NCBI GenBank assembly: GCA_036402115.1
Contig: DASWTM010000027.1
Location: 62,001-126,000 of the forward strand
Reading direction: 5' to 3'
DNA: 64,000 nucleotides
DNA from: Chryseosolibacter sp036402115
GTDB taxonomy: Bacteria; Bacteroidota; Bacteroidia; Cytophagales; Cyclobacteriaceae
The notes under the pieces are model-generated. The model did no database searches. It had not been told where the DNA came from and saw only the letters and a program-made list of their open reading frames with translations. The position numbers were made by a program, and so were the translations under genes. This document shows, one piece after another, positions 8,782 through 16,218 of the stretch (the first letter of the stretch is position 1; every line of letters begins with the position of its first letter).

Positions 8782-9696
8782 TCACTTGATCATAAAGCAA
8801 AAGTTTGGATTGACCGTGTGCGAGTGTATAAAAATATACTTTGCGTCCTCGTAGACGTAGTCGTACAATACATGACGGATCCGCTGTTGACTGATATCAA
8901 ACACCGTGCATCGGGTTTTCGGCATCATGCCCCTGGTATCCGGCGGTGAGTAACAATCGATGATCTTACCTTTTTTTGTTGGCTTTTCTAAAGCAAAGTA
9001 TTTTACGGAGCTTCGAAACAGGTTAACAACTTTGACGACGAGGGTGTCGGCTTGACCAGCAACTGTTCGCGGTAGCTTAATGGGGAGCGTGCTTAAAAGT
9101 TTTTTGTCAACTGAAATCGCTTCACCATCGCGGATCACAAAGCACGCGATTGAATCCTGGAAGCGAACATCCTTAAGGCTGTTGCTGTACTCTGCGAACT
9201 CAGGTGAATATCTGCGGAAAACCAATGTGGTGTTTTCAGGCTTACGGCTTTCTATATAGGGCTTGCAATCAAATGGTGCAGTAAGGAAAAAGCCGCCGCG
9301 TGAATAACGTTTTAATTCCAGCATTTCCTGCCTGAGCCTGTTTAAACGGGAATGAAGTCTGGCTATTTCGGGCTTGACTTTCATGCGCGACAAACGGTGT
9401 TGTGTGGTTTCCAGTTCCATCGCCAATACAGCAATCCGCATGTCGATAAATTTCTTCTCCAGTCTCAGGACAGTATCCCCTTTTCTGACCGGTACACCTT
9501 CTCTTATCCTTTTTGAATAGCTTACATGGAATGGCAATGACTGAATTTGTGAATCTCTGATCCTGGCAATATGAAAGGTTAATGTATCGGGTTCGTAATT
9601 GCGCGTCTGGGGCATTAAACATTCAGGTACCTGTGCCCATATGGTCAGGTTCAGAGCGTTGGCAGCAACCAGTAAAATAATTTTATAGCACAACAT
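8782..9696 (-). CDS. Short exported HlyD-like (membrane-fusion-protein-like) protein
   Basis: With the ATG at 9696 the protein has 304 residues and a signal peptide (1-22, IWAQ). That start lies 7 bases after the kinase stop; upstream codons of the frame fall inside the kinase. Residues 55-150 look like an adaptor of the HlyD type: a lipoyl half (EGVPVRKGDTVLRLE), a helical hairpin of about 50 residues (ELETTQHRLSRM...LHSRLNRLRQEMLELK), then the second half (FFLTAPFDCKPYI). A C-terminal beta-rich region follows. No RND or ABC pump gene is nearby, and the hairpin is short for a periplasmic adaptor. Function is unknown; the assignment rests on pattern only. Confidence 0.55.
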   Translation of the reverse strand: MLCYKIILLVAANALNLTIWAQVPECLMPQTRNYEPDTLTFHIARIRDSQIQSLPFHVSYSKRIREGVPVRKGDTVLRLEKKFIDMRIAVLAMELETTQHRLSRMKVKPEIARLHSRLNRLRQEMLELKRYSRGGFFLTAPFDCKPYIESRKPENTTLVFRRYSPEFAEYSNSLKDVRFQDSIACFVIRDGEAISVDKKLLSTLPIKLPRTVAGQADTLVVKVVNLFRSSVKYFALEKPTKKGKIIDCYSPPDTRGMMPKTRCTVFDISQQRIRHVLYDYVYEDAKYIFIHSHTVNPNFCFMIK

Positions 9697-9703
9697 CCGC
9701 AAC

Positions 9704-10846
9704 TTATAATTGTGGGAAACTTGCGATTCTCTTTTCACGCGTGCCAGGCGTGTCGAAGGGAATTTCGACGACAGCTTCAGCGCCTGAATCCTGACGATTG
9801 CCGAGCGTAAAGGAGAAATTGGATGCATAACTTTTTTCGAGCCTGCTGACAATATTGTCAATGGCCATGCCATTCTTTGCCAGCTGACGTGCTGGTTTTA
9901 TGCCACCGCCGTTATCACGCACCTCAATCCGCAAATGACTGCCTGCATTTCGAACCCTGACGTTGATCACCCCAACGCCGTTTTTATGAGTCACACCGTG
10001 GGTGATAGCGTTTTCAACCAAAGGCTGTAACAGTAGGGGAGGGATGCGGGCTGAAAGGACGTCCTCTGATACATCCAGCGTGATGTCAAGGCGATCCCCG
10101 AATCGAAATTTCTGGATCGTCAGGTACTGTTCCACCATGCGGATCTCCCTGGTGATGGGTATGAATTCAGCCTCCGAGATCTCTAGCGTATTCCGCAGTA
10201 ATCCGCTTAAGTTCAGCACAACCTTAATTGCATCATCAACCCTGTTTTTTGTCATCAAGCCGATCAGTGCCTGATGCGTATTGAAAAGGAAATGTGGCTG
10301 AATCTGCATTTTAAGCGCTTTCAATTCTGCCTGCGCCAGTTCTGCTTTCAGATTAGTGCTTCGGATTTCTGCATTTTTGGCGCGTCTTACGTAGAAGAAA
10401 GTTGTGGCTACGGCAACGATAAAAAAGTATATAAGAAAACGCAGGTAGATGCTGAACAGCAGATACGTCTGAAGGCGCATGAGCACTTGCTCCGACTTTC
10501 CGATCAGGTAACCGGTGCCTGCAATGACCGCGGTTTCAATCAGGGCGGTAAGCAGTGCGATATAAGTCGCGTAGGACAGATGCTTTCTGAGATTGGAAAT
10601 TTCTGTCGTTGTGAAAAGTGGATACTTAATGGCATGGCGCATTACCAGCGGCGTAAAAAAAATCCAGATCAGCCACCGCACCATAAAAATCATTGACAAA
10701 TCCACCGTCAATGGATTTCCTGAAATGCTGGTTGCAATCAGATCAATTAATAGCATGAAACCAGCTGTAGACAACCAGAAGAAACTTCCTGCCCGGCGCA
10801 AGTACGCAAGGTTGATGTCGTGCGGCTTCATGGATCCAGCGATCAT
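9704..10846 (-). CDS. Orphan LytS-type sensor histidine kinase
   Basis: The 380-residue protein has four hydrophobic segments (about 22-40, 50-70, 92-118, 125-152), a coiled linker and a His_kinase/HATPase module. The phospho-acceptor is His185 in IQPHFLFNTHQALIGL, the N-box is LVENAITHG (276-284) and the G1 box is DNGGG (311-315). The usual GIGL is replaced by NGMAIDNIVSRL. It resembles the kinases at 12292 and 33736. Unlike them it has no LytTR gene next to it; it lies between a double-NTF2 gene (5 bases upstream) and the HlyD-like gene (7 bases downstream), so its regulator is encoded elsewhere or shared. Confidence 0.9.
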   Translation of the reverse strand: MIAGSMKPHDINLAYLRRAGSFFWLSTAGFMLLIDLIATSISGNPLTVDLSMIFMVRWLIWIFFTPLVMRHAIKYPLFTTTEISNLRKHLSYATYIALLTALIETAVIAGTGYLIGKSEQVLMRLQTYLLFSIYLRFLIYFFIVAVATTFFYVRRAKNAEIRSTNLKAELAQAELKALKMQIQPHFLFNTHQALIGLMTKNRVDDAIKVVLNLSGLLRNTLEISEAEFIPITREIRMVEQYLTIQKFRFGDRLDITLDVSEDVLSARIPPLLLQPLVENAITHGVTHKNGVGVINVRVRNAGSHLRIEVRDNGGGIKPARQLAKNGMAIDNIVSRLEKSYASNFSFTLGNRQDSGAEAVVEIPFDTPGTREKRIASFPQL

Positions 10847-10851
10847 AGGTC

Positions 10852-11697
10852 TCAGGCGAGTACATCAAGAACAATCTTCCATTGGCCGCGTTCAAGTTTC
10901 CAGATTCTGAAATATTTGAGCACCTTTTCTTTGCCGGTTTCGTCGGTAATAAAAGCGTTGCCGTAGGTGTATGTTAATCCCTGAGCTGACCTGATATCCC
11001 TGGATCGTTGCTTGAATCGAATCGCTGATATCGTTTCTGAAATCGAGTGGTACTGGTCGGCTGAGGTGTATGGCCAGCGCTCTCTGCGGTGAATCCTGGA
11101 TTCGCCTGAAAAATATTTCGCAAGAAAACTCTTCCTGCTGGCGCCAAGCTCGTCATTATAAACGCTGTCCAATAGTAAAGCAATTTCCGCAGAATCTGCA
11201 TTGCGCACCTCATTGCGCTTTGCTGGCCAGGCCACAACGGTGTCCGAAGATTGAAGACCGCCGGGTAGCGGGATGCTTATGTCCAGGACGACTTTCCACT
11301 CACCGCTGTATTCTTTTTTCCAAACGGACGTGTAAAACCCGTACGCGGTAACAGCATTGCTGGAACGGTCCTGCTTGGCGTACCACGGTCCGGTAGTGTA
11401 GCCCAACGTTCCGTCGGCCGACACGTCCGCATATTGAGGCCACCAAAATAATAGCGAGGTATTGTCTGCAGGGCGCGAAGACCAAAGTTGTTTGCCGTTG
11501 ACCGGCTCATTTTTGTGAAAAAGAATTCCGTCATCGGCCATGTAATTAACGAAGGCATCTCTGGTATTGTGGTCTGCGGAATACCTGGCAAATTCTTTTT
11601 CAGCTTTGATAACTTCCAGAAGTGAGGCGGGTTGCGCCATGATAGCACCTGCTTTTGACAGTAGCACGATGACAAACGTGAGTCGGAAAACAATCAT
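10852..11697 (-). CDS. Secreted protein with two NTF2-like domains
   Basis: The 281-residue protein has a signal peptide (1-21, AIMAQ). A first NTF2-like domain covers about 25-145 (EKEFARYSADHNTRDAFVNYM, TTGPWYA, FYTSVWKKEYSGEWKVVLD) and a second covers about 165-281, ending YFRIWKLERGQWKIVLDV. The conserved Y.TGP and W...W.V elements are those of DUF4440 proteins. It is the first gene of a minus-strand string with the orphan kinase (5-base gap), the HlyD-like gene and, 162 bases further, another double-NTF2 gene. A periplasmic ligand-binding or accessory role for the kinase is possible but not shown. Confidence 0.75.
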   Translation of the reverse strand: MIVFRLTFVIVLLSKAGAIMAQPASLLEVIKAEKEFARYSADHNTRDAFVNYMADDGILFHKNEPVNGKQLWSSRPADNTSLLFWWPQYADVSADGTLGYTTGPWYAKQDRSSNAVTAYGFYTSVWKKEYSGEWKVVLDISIPLPGGLQSSDTVVAWPAKRNEVRNADSAEIALLLDSVYNDELGASRKSFLAKYFSGESRIHRRERWPYTSADQYHSISETISAIRFKQRSRDIRSAQGLTYTYGNAFITDETGKEKVLKYFRIWKLERGQWKIVLDVLA

Positions 11698-12291
11698 AGA
11701 AAGGTTGTTATTATGAAATGAGAAACTGCCGGCAGTGGCAGGTTATGTTTAAGCGTAAACCTAGCGTTGTAGACTGGGCCGGCACCTGATAATTCGCCCG
11801 GGCGTTTTGATTTGCCGGTGAAGAGATCGAACCGTTTGAAGGGCAACTGTGTCCCGTTATATTTTTTTGAAATCGTTCTGTCGAATTCCGATAACTGCCC
11901 GCGGTTTGCCGGCAACTGAACATCGATGCATCGTTCTGCGACCGACAAGTTATATGCTACTTGCGTCCCGGCGTCTATTTTCTTGCCCCGGGACTGACGA
12001 TGTTTCCCAGGTCTTCATCCAAGGTCCCGGGGTTTTGTAATTGTTGACGACACCACAGTGCTGTTCGAGTTAAAACGCAATGTTTATTCTTTGACACGTT
12101 ATAAAGTGTCGGCGAGATGTGTGTAAAAGTGGAGTAATAATAACGCTTCATTTCGCTTGTAACAATTAAGCGCGTCATACCGTTGAGCGGAGAAAGCAGT
12201 TGTCTTCATCGGCGTCATTTAACTTAATGTGAAGTGAATTTGGTTTGAATACAGCTTTTCACCATACGAGTCATTTGTAAACCGTGAGCCT
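11698..12291. other. Divergent intergenic region with a long hairpin
   Basis: This 594-base stretch separates the divergent NTF2/kinase string and the kinase/LytTR pair and must hold both promoters, though I found no convincing Bacteroidota -33/-7 pair. CCCCGGGAC (11986-11994) and GTCCCGGGG (12024-12032) form a perfect 9-bp inverted repeat with a 29-base loop, followed by TTTTG. It could be a terminator-like element, a folded leader or a chance repeat. Short frames here have no family similarity. Confidence 0.4.
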
Positions 12292-13386
12292 GTGCAGGAG
12301 AATCGTTTTCCCGATATTTTTTCAACAAAAAATATTATAGTTTTTTGGACAATCCTGGGCGGATGTGCTCACCTTCATGAGCAATGGTACCTGCAAAAGA
12401 ACGGGTTTACAAATGATTACAAATTCACGCTCATCTTTGCTTCCGGGTGGTTTGTCTGGGGCTTGCTGACCCCTTTTATGTTGTGGGCAATCCGCCGGTA
12501 TCCCATCGTCGACGCAAGGTTCGGGATCTCTTTGGGGCGAGTGGTGATGCTTGTCATGATTTTCGTTGTTGCACATACCGTTTTGGAGGCGCTGCTCAAT
12601 GTGACCCTTACATATCTGTTTTTTAAACCTTTGCTCAGCGAGCTGTTGGCAAACCTGCCAACCAAGCTTGAAGCCTCCATCATCCGCCGGATTTTTATTT
12701 CTGCGTTCGTAATTGCTGTTGTCCATTCCGTTGATTATTTCCATAAACTTAAGAGCAAGGAGATTGATGAACTTGAGCTGCAGAAAAGACTCGCGCAGGC
12801 TCAGCTCGATGCGCTGAAGCTTCAGCTTCAGCCCCATTTTCTGTTTAATACACATCACGCAATTATCTCTCTGATGATGAAAAATGAAACGGAAAAAGCT
12901 ATTGATATGCTTGTCGCCCTCTGTGACCTTTTGCGTCTCAACCTGGACACTTCCGGTGAGCACCTTGTCACTCTTGCCCGTGAAATTGACGCAAGCAATT
13001 TATACCTGAGCATTCAGAAAGTCCGCTTTAACAACAGGTTACAGGTAAGCTATCACATTCCCGAGCCTTTACTGCAGGCACAGGTGCCTGCATTTATCCT
13101 GCAGCCTCTTATTGAGAACTCTATAAAGCATGGCATCGAAAAGTTTCGTGATTCAGGGCGGATAGATATCGCCGCCTTACGGGAAGGGTCCATGCTGCGT
13201 ATTGAAATTACCGATGACGGAGCGGCGATCGACAAGAAATCAATCCGAAAAGGTATCGGTCTCGGAAACTCCGAAGCGCGATTGCAGAAGCTTTTTAAAA
13301 ATGATTTTAAGCTCGAATTGCTGGCTGCGTGGCCGCGCGGTACCCAGCTGGTAATGCAAATTCCACTTGTAATTGATAACCGATGA
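12292..13386 (+). CDS. LytS-type sensor histidine kinase
   Basis: The protein has 364 residues if the GTG at 12292 is the start; no ATG is available before the first membrane helix. Four hydrophobic segments occupy about residues 12-150. A coiled linker (EIDELELQKRLAQAQLDALKLQ) and the kinase core follow, with His182 in QLQPHFLFNTHHAII, the N-box PLIENSIKHG, DDG as G1 box and GIGLGNSEARL as G2 box. It is a close relative of the orphan kinase at 9704 and the kinase at 33736. Its stop overlaps the start of the LytTR regulator gene (ATGA), indicating coupled synthesis of the pair. Confidence 0.9.
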   Translation: MQENRFPDIFSTKNIIVFWTILGGCAHLHEQWYLQKNGFTNDYKFTLIFASGWFVWGLLTPFMLWAIRRYPIVDARFGISLGRVVMLVMIFVVAHTVLEALLNVTLTYLFFKPLLSELLANLPTKLEASIIRRIFISAFVIAVVHSVDYFHKLKSKEIDELELQKRLAQAQLDALKLQLQPHFLFNTHHAIISLMMKNETEKAIDMLVALCDLLRLNLDTSGEHLVTLAREIDASNLYLSIQKVRFNNRLQVSYHIPEPLLQAQVPAFILQPLIENSIKHGIEKFRDSGRIDIAALREGSMLRIEITDDGAAIDKKSIRKGIGLGNSEARLQKLFKNDFKLELLAAWPRGTQLVMQIPLVIDNR

Positions 13387-14174
13387 TCCAAGAAAAAAAG
13401 TACACTGCCATTGTCGTGGATGATGAGCTTTTGTCCCGTGATTTAATTAAATCGTTGCTGGCCGAATACGATGATGTCAGGATCATCGGTGAAGCTTCTG
13501 ACGGAGAGGAAGCTCTTGTGATGATTGAAGAAAATAAACCGGATATAATTTTTCTTGATATCCAGATGCCGGAAATGAATGGATTTCAATTGCTTCAGCA
13601 TATTTCGTTTTCGCATAATCCGGTTATTGTATTCATCACCGCCTTTGATCATTATGCAGCCAAAGCATTTGACGCAAATGCGATTGACTATCTGCTGAAA
13701 CCGTTCAATTGTGAGCGTTTCCGCAGGACAATGGAGAAAATCCATTCTAATCTTGAACGCAGGATCGATGGACAGGAACTCAAGGTCTTGAAAAACATCT
13801 TGTCAATTTATGAAAAACTCGCTCCCCAGTCTGAACAGTACCTTTCCAAGGTCATGATAAAGGAACAAAAAAAGATCTTTTTTATTGACGTCAATGAAAT
13901 TCAATGCATCGATGCTTCCGGTGATTACATCGTGGTTCAAACTGCAACGAAAGGGCATCTATTGCTTGAAAGTCTGAACGAAATGGAAAAGAAGCTCGAT
14001 CCCCAGGTATTTGTGCGCATTCACCGGAGCACCATCGTCAATGTAACGTGTGTAAAAGAACTACATCCGTATTACAACGGTGAATATTTTCTTGTACTTA
14101 AAAATAACAAAAGGTTAAAACTCAGCCGATCGTACAGGGCCGTATTGAAGTCGCACTTTGACGAACGACTTTGA
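13383..14174 (+). CDS. LytTR-family response regulator
   Basis: The 263-residue protein has a receiver domain (8-125) with DDE at 13-15, phospho-acceptor Asp59 (FLDIQMPEMNGF), T87 and Lys106 (LLKPF). A linker of about 35 residues leads to a LytTR domain at about 155-258 (IDASGDYIVV, VFVRIHRSTIVNV, LKLSRSYR). It is a paralogue of the regulator at 34854, sharing the AFDANAIDY.LKP and FVRIHRST.VN segments. It is co-translated with the preceding kinase gene through the ATGA overlap at 13383-13386. Confidence 0.93.
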   Translation: MIQEKKYTAIVVDDELLSRDLIKSLLAEYDDVRIIGEASDGEEALVMIEENKPDIIFLDIQMPEMNGFQLLQHISFSHNPVIVFITAFDHYAAKAFDANAIDYLLKPFNCERFRRTMEKIHSNLERRIDGQELKVLKNILSIYEKLAPQSEQYLSKVMIKEQKKIFFIDVNEIQCIDASGDYIVVQTATKGHLLLESLNEMEKKLDPQVFVRIHRSTIVNVTCVKELHPYYNGEYFLVLKNNKRLKLSRSYRAVLKSHFDERL

Positions 14175-14335
14175 GCGTGGTTTACATACTACGCTGGCCC
14201 GCAGTCTCGGACTTCACCCGATCTGTCTGCCCGTCACCCTGATCCTGTAAAACCAGTACCTGTGGCGTTTATTATAATAGCACGATATCAACTTTGATGA
14301 AAATCAGAATAACGCATTTTATTTTTGAAATCGCA

Positions 14336-15256
14336 TTACTTGTCAGGCGAAAGAAATTTCCAGATTTCAGCAAACGCGTAGCGCTGCTCGCCGGAGCTGA
14401 AGTTTCCATGCTTCTTCCCATCAATGACCACCAGCTTGTTGGCAACCCCGACACGGGAAAGTTTATCGTGAAACAATCGTGATTGTGAGACCGGAACTGC
14501 ATCATCAAGGGAGCCGTGAATGGTGATAACAGGTGGCTGTGACTGGTTAATAAAATTAACAGGAGATGCTGAGAACAGAACTGAATCCGTATCAGCAGAA
14601 GGTCCTGCGATGAGTTTTGTAAATTCGGGTCGATTCCAGATTCTGGTGGCTTCAGCAACGTCGGTGATGCCGTACCAATTGACGATTCCCCGAATGGACA
14701 GACTGCGGCTGATTTTTAAGTCTGTGTACCGTTTGGAAACCATTAGGGCAATGTGGCCTCCCGCCGACTCTCCCGAGAGGTAGATTTGGTTTGTGTCTAT
14801 GCCATATTTTGAATGATGTCCTGCAATCCATCGTAACACGGAAACCCCGTCGTTAATGCAGTCATCAATATTTGAATTTTGACTGAGCAGCCGGTAGTCA
14901 GCGTTAATCACAACGAATTTTTTTTCGAGGTAAGGAAGCAGTAAAAGCGATCGTGACACTTTATCCCCGGAGGACCAGCCGCCTCCGTGAAAATATACGA
15001 GCGTTGGCCTTAATGTGTCTCCGACTTCGGTCCATGGAGCTGTGCCCAGTAATCTGGCCGGATAGTACACATCGAGTGTATTCTGGTCGGGCGCGGTTGA
15101 ATCATACACAACATCTGCCTCTACAGCAATATTGTCGAAGTAGATTCCCGGTTCCGGTCCGCGATTCTGTCCGCAGGAAAGCAGAAGAGTTAAAGGCAGC
15201 GCAGCTGTCAGGAAGCATCTGATGTTTCCGGGGACCGTTCGGTTAAGCGTCATCAT
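14336..15256 (-). CDS. Alpha/beta-hydrolase esterase lipoprotein (BD-FAE-like)
   Basis: I chose the ATG at 15256 (or 15253), which follows GGACGGTGAA; the frame runs on to 15343 with 29 extra basic residues. The product has a lipoprotein signal ending LLLSC, then an alpha/beta-hydrolase domain. The oxyanion motif is HGGGWSSGD, the nucleophile elbow is GESAGG, the acid is probably in SLDDAVP, and the catalytic His is in KKHGNF near the C terminus. This layout is that of carboxylesterases of the HSL/BD-FAE group that cleave small ester substrates. The substrate is unknown. It probably faces the periplasm or the cell surface. Confidence 0.82.
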   Translation of the reverse strand: MMTLNRTVPGNIRCFLTAALPLTLLLSCGQNRGPEPGIYFDNIAVEADVVYDSTAPDQNTLDVYYPARLLGTAPWTEVGDTLRPTLVYFHGGGWSSGDKVSRSLLLLPYLEKKFVVINADYRLLSQNSNIDDCINDGVSVLRWIAGHHSKYGIDTNQIYLSGESAGGHIALMVSKRYTDLKISRSLSIRGIVNWYGITDVAEATRIWNRPEFTKLIAGPSADTDSVLFSASPVNFINQSQPPVITIHGSLDDAVPVSQSRLFHDKLSRVGVANKLVVIDGKKHGNFSSGEQRYAFAEIWKFLSPDK

Positions 15257-15907
15257 TTCACCGTCCAATTTCACTTTTCGGTTTTTGTTGCGATTTTTTC
15301 CTGGCCTCCCCCAGAGCAATTCATTAATAACGCGGTTTACCATTTTTTTTATACTGATTCATTATGAATTTTGACTGCTCTTTTCTTTAATAAGCGTTTC
15401 TGGATTGGCCATGGCTAAGTTCCCTAGTTTGTATTTTTTAAAATATACAGCGAAAAAAACGCCCACTGTAGTCGCGATCGTTTATTGCTCATAGTAATAA
15501 AGTTCGGACGATCCTGAATCTTCTTCCTTCAAATATGCTGCTTGCTCCTTGCAAGACTTTCGACATGTAGTGATAACTGATCGCGGCACCAGCCTGGCAC
15601 TGTTCCAGGGAATGACCTGCAATGTATCGAGCACACTTAATGCTCCAACCGATCCCTCTGTTCTGACACTGTTGACATTTTGCCGTGAAAAGCACGTCAG
15701 GCTTCAGCTTTGATTGGTTCGTTGTCGCAGCACCGACATTGTTTACATGACACTGAGGATTATAAATGCTAAGACCCATTCCTTCTCAAAGGTAATTTGC
15801 TTCTTTACCACAGTCAACATTATACACGTGCTCTTTGCTTTAGCTGATCAAATCAATAAACTTTTCATCTGAGCGATGAAATCTAACGGTTCGTACGTTT
15901 TGCTTGC
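15257..15907. other. Intergenic, no confident gene
   Basis: Nothing here is firmly coding. A 96-codon minus frame (15489-15779) has a CxxC and other cysteines but no recognisable family and no start signal, so I do not call it. The 3' part runs into a decayed permease fragment on the + strand, so this stretch may be the eroded remainder of that gene. Confidence 0.35.
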
Positions 15908-16165
15908 ACTGATAATTCATTCGCGTTCTTTAATGTTATCAAACCGGTACTTCCAGTACCTTTCGCTATGTATCGCTTGATCCCTGGCTTGATAATTTCT
16001 CCTGTCGCCATTGATCTTAAGATCATTGACTTTGTTGTTGCTGTCGGATTATTCTTTACGATCGCGTTTTTAAACGCCGGATATCACACGGTTAAGATTG
16101 CGCGAGTTAATCCTCCAAAACATTACGCAATGATTGGGACAGGATCTGCCACATCCCCACATTGA
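15908..16165 (+). pseudogene. Decayed C-terminal fragment of an FtsX/MacB-like permease
   Basis: The + frame through 15956-16129 encodes VPFAMYRLIPGL.., a hydrophobic helix (IIDFVVAVGLFFTIAFL) and YHTVKIARVNPPK. It aligns without a gap over 55 residues to the C-terminal end of the intact permease on the other strand (VPLAYIILDSWL.., AKYFLAVVALTFAITFM, YQTFKAASVNPAK). Only the last helix and the NPxK tail survive; the roughly 700 residues that should precede them are absent. It is a remnant of a fourth permease gene, lying tail to tail with the intact one. A short independent membrane protein is less likely. Confidence 0.6.
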
Positions 16166-16218
16166 GAGGAGCCGGATCTCCTTGCAAAAAAAAACCAGCT
16201 TCTGTGTGAACGCTTCTG

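Noticed and set aside
11694..11948. Minus frames upstream of the double-NTF2 gene
   Set aside because: They lie in the divergent promoter region and their products show no signal peptide or family pattern.
15489..15779. 96-codon minus-strand frame with CxxC and further cysteines
   Set aside because: No family similarity, no ribosome site, and it lies in a stretch that looks eroded; the cysteine pattern alone is not enough.
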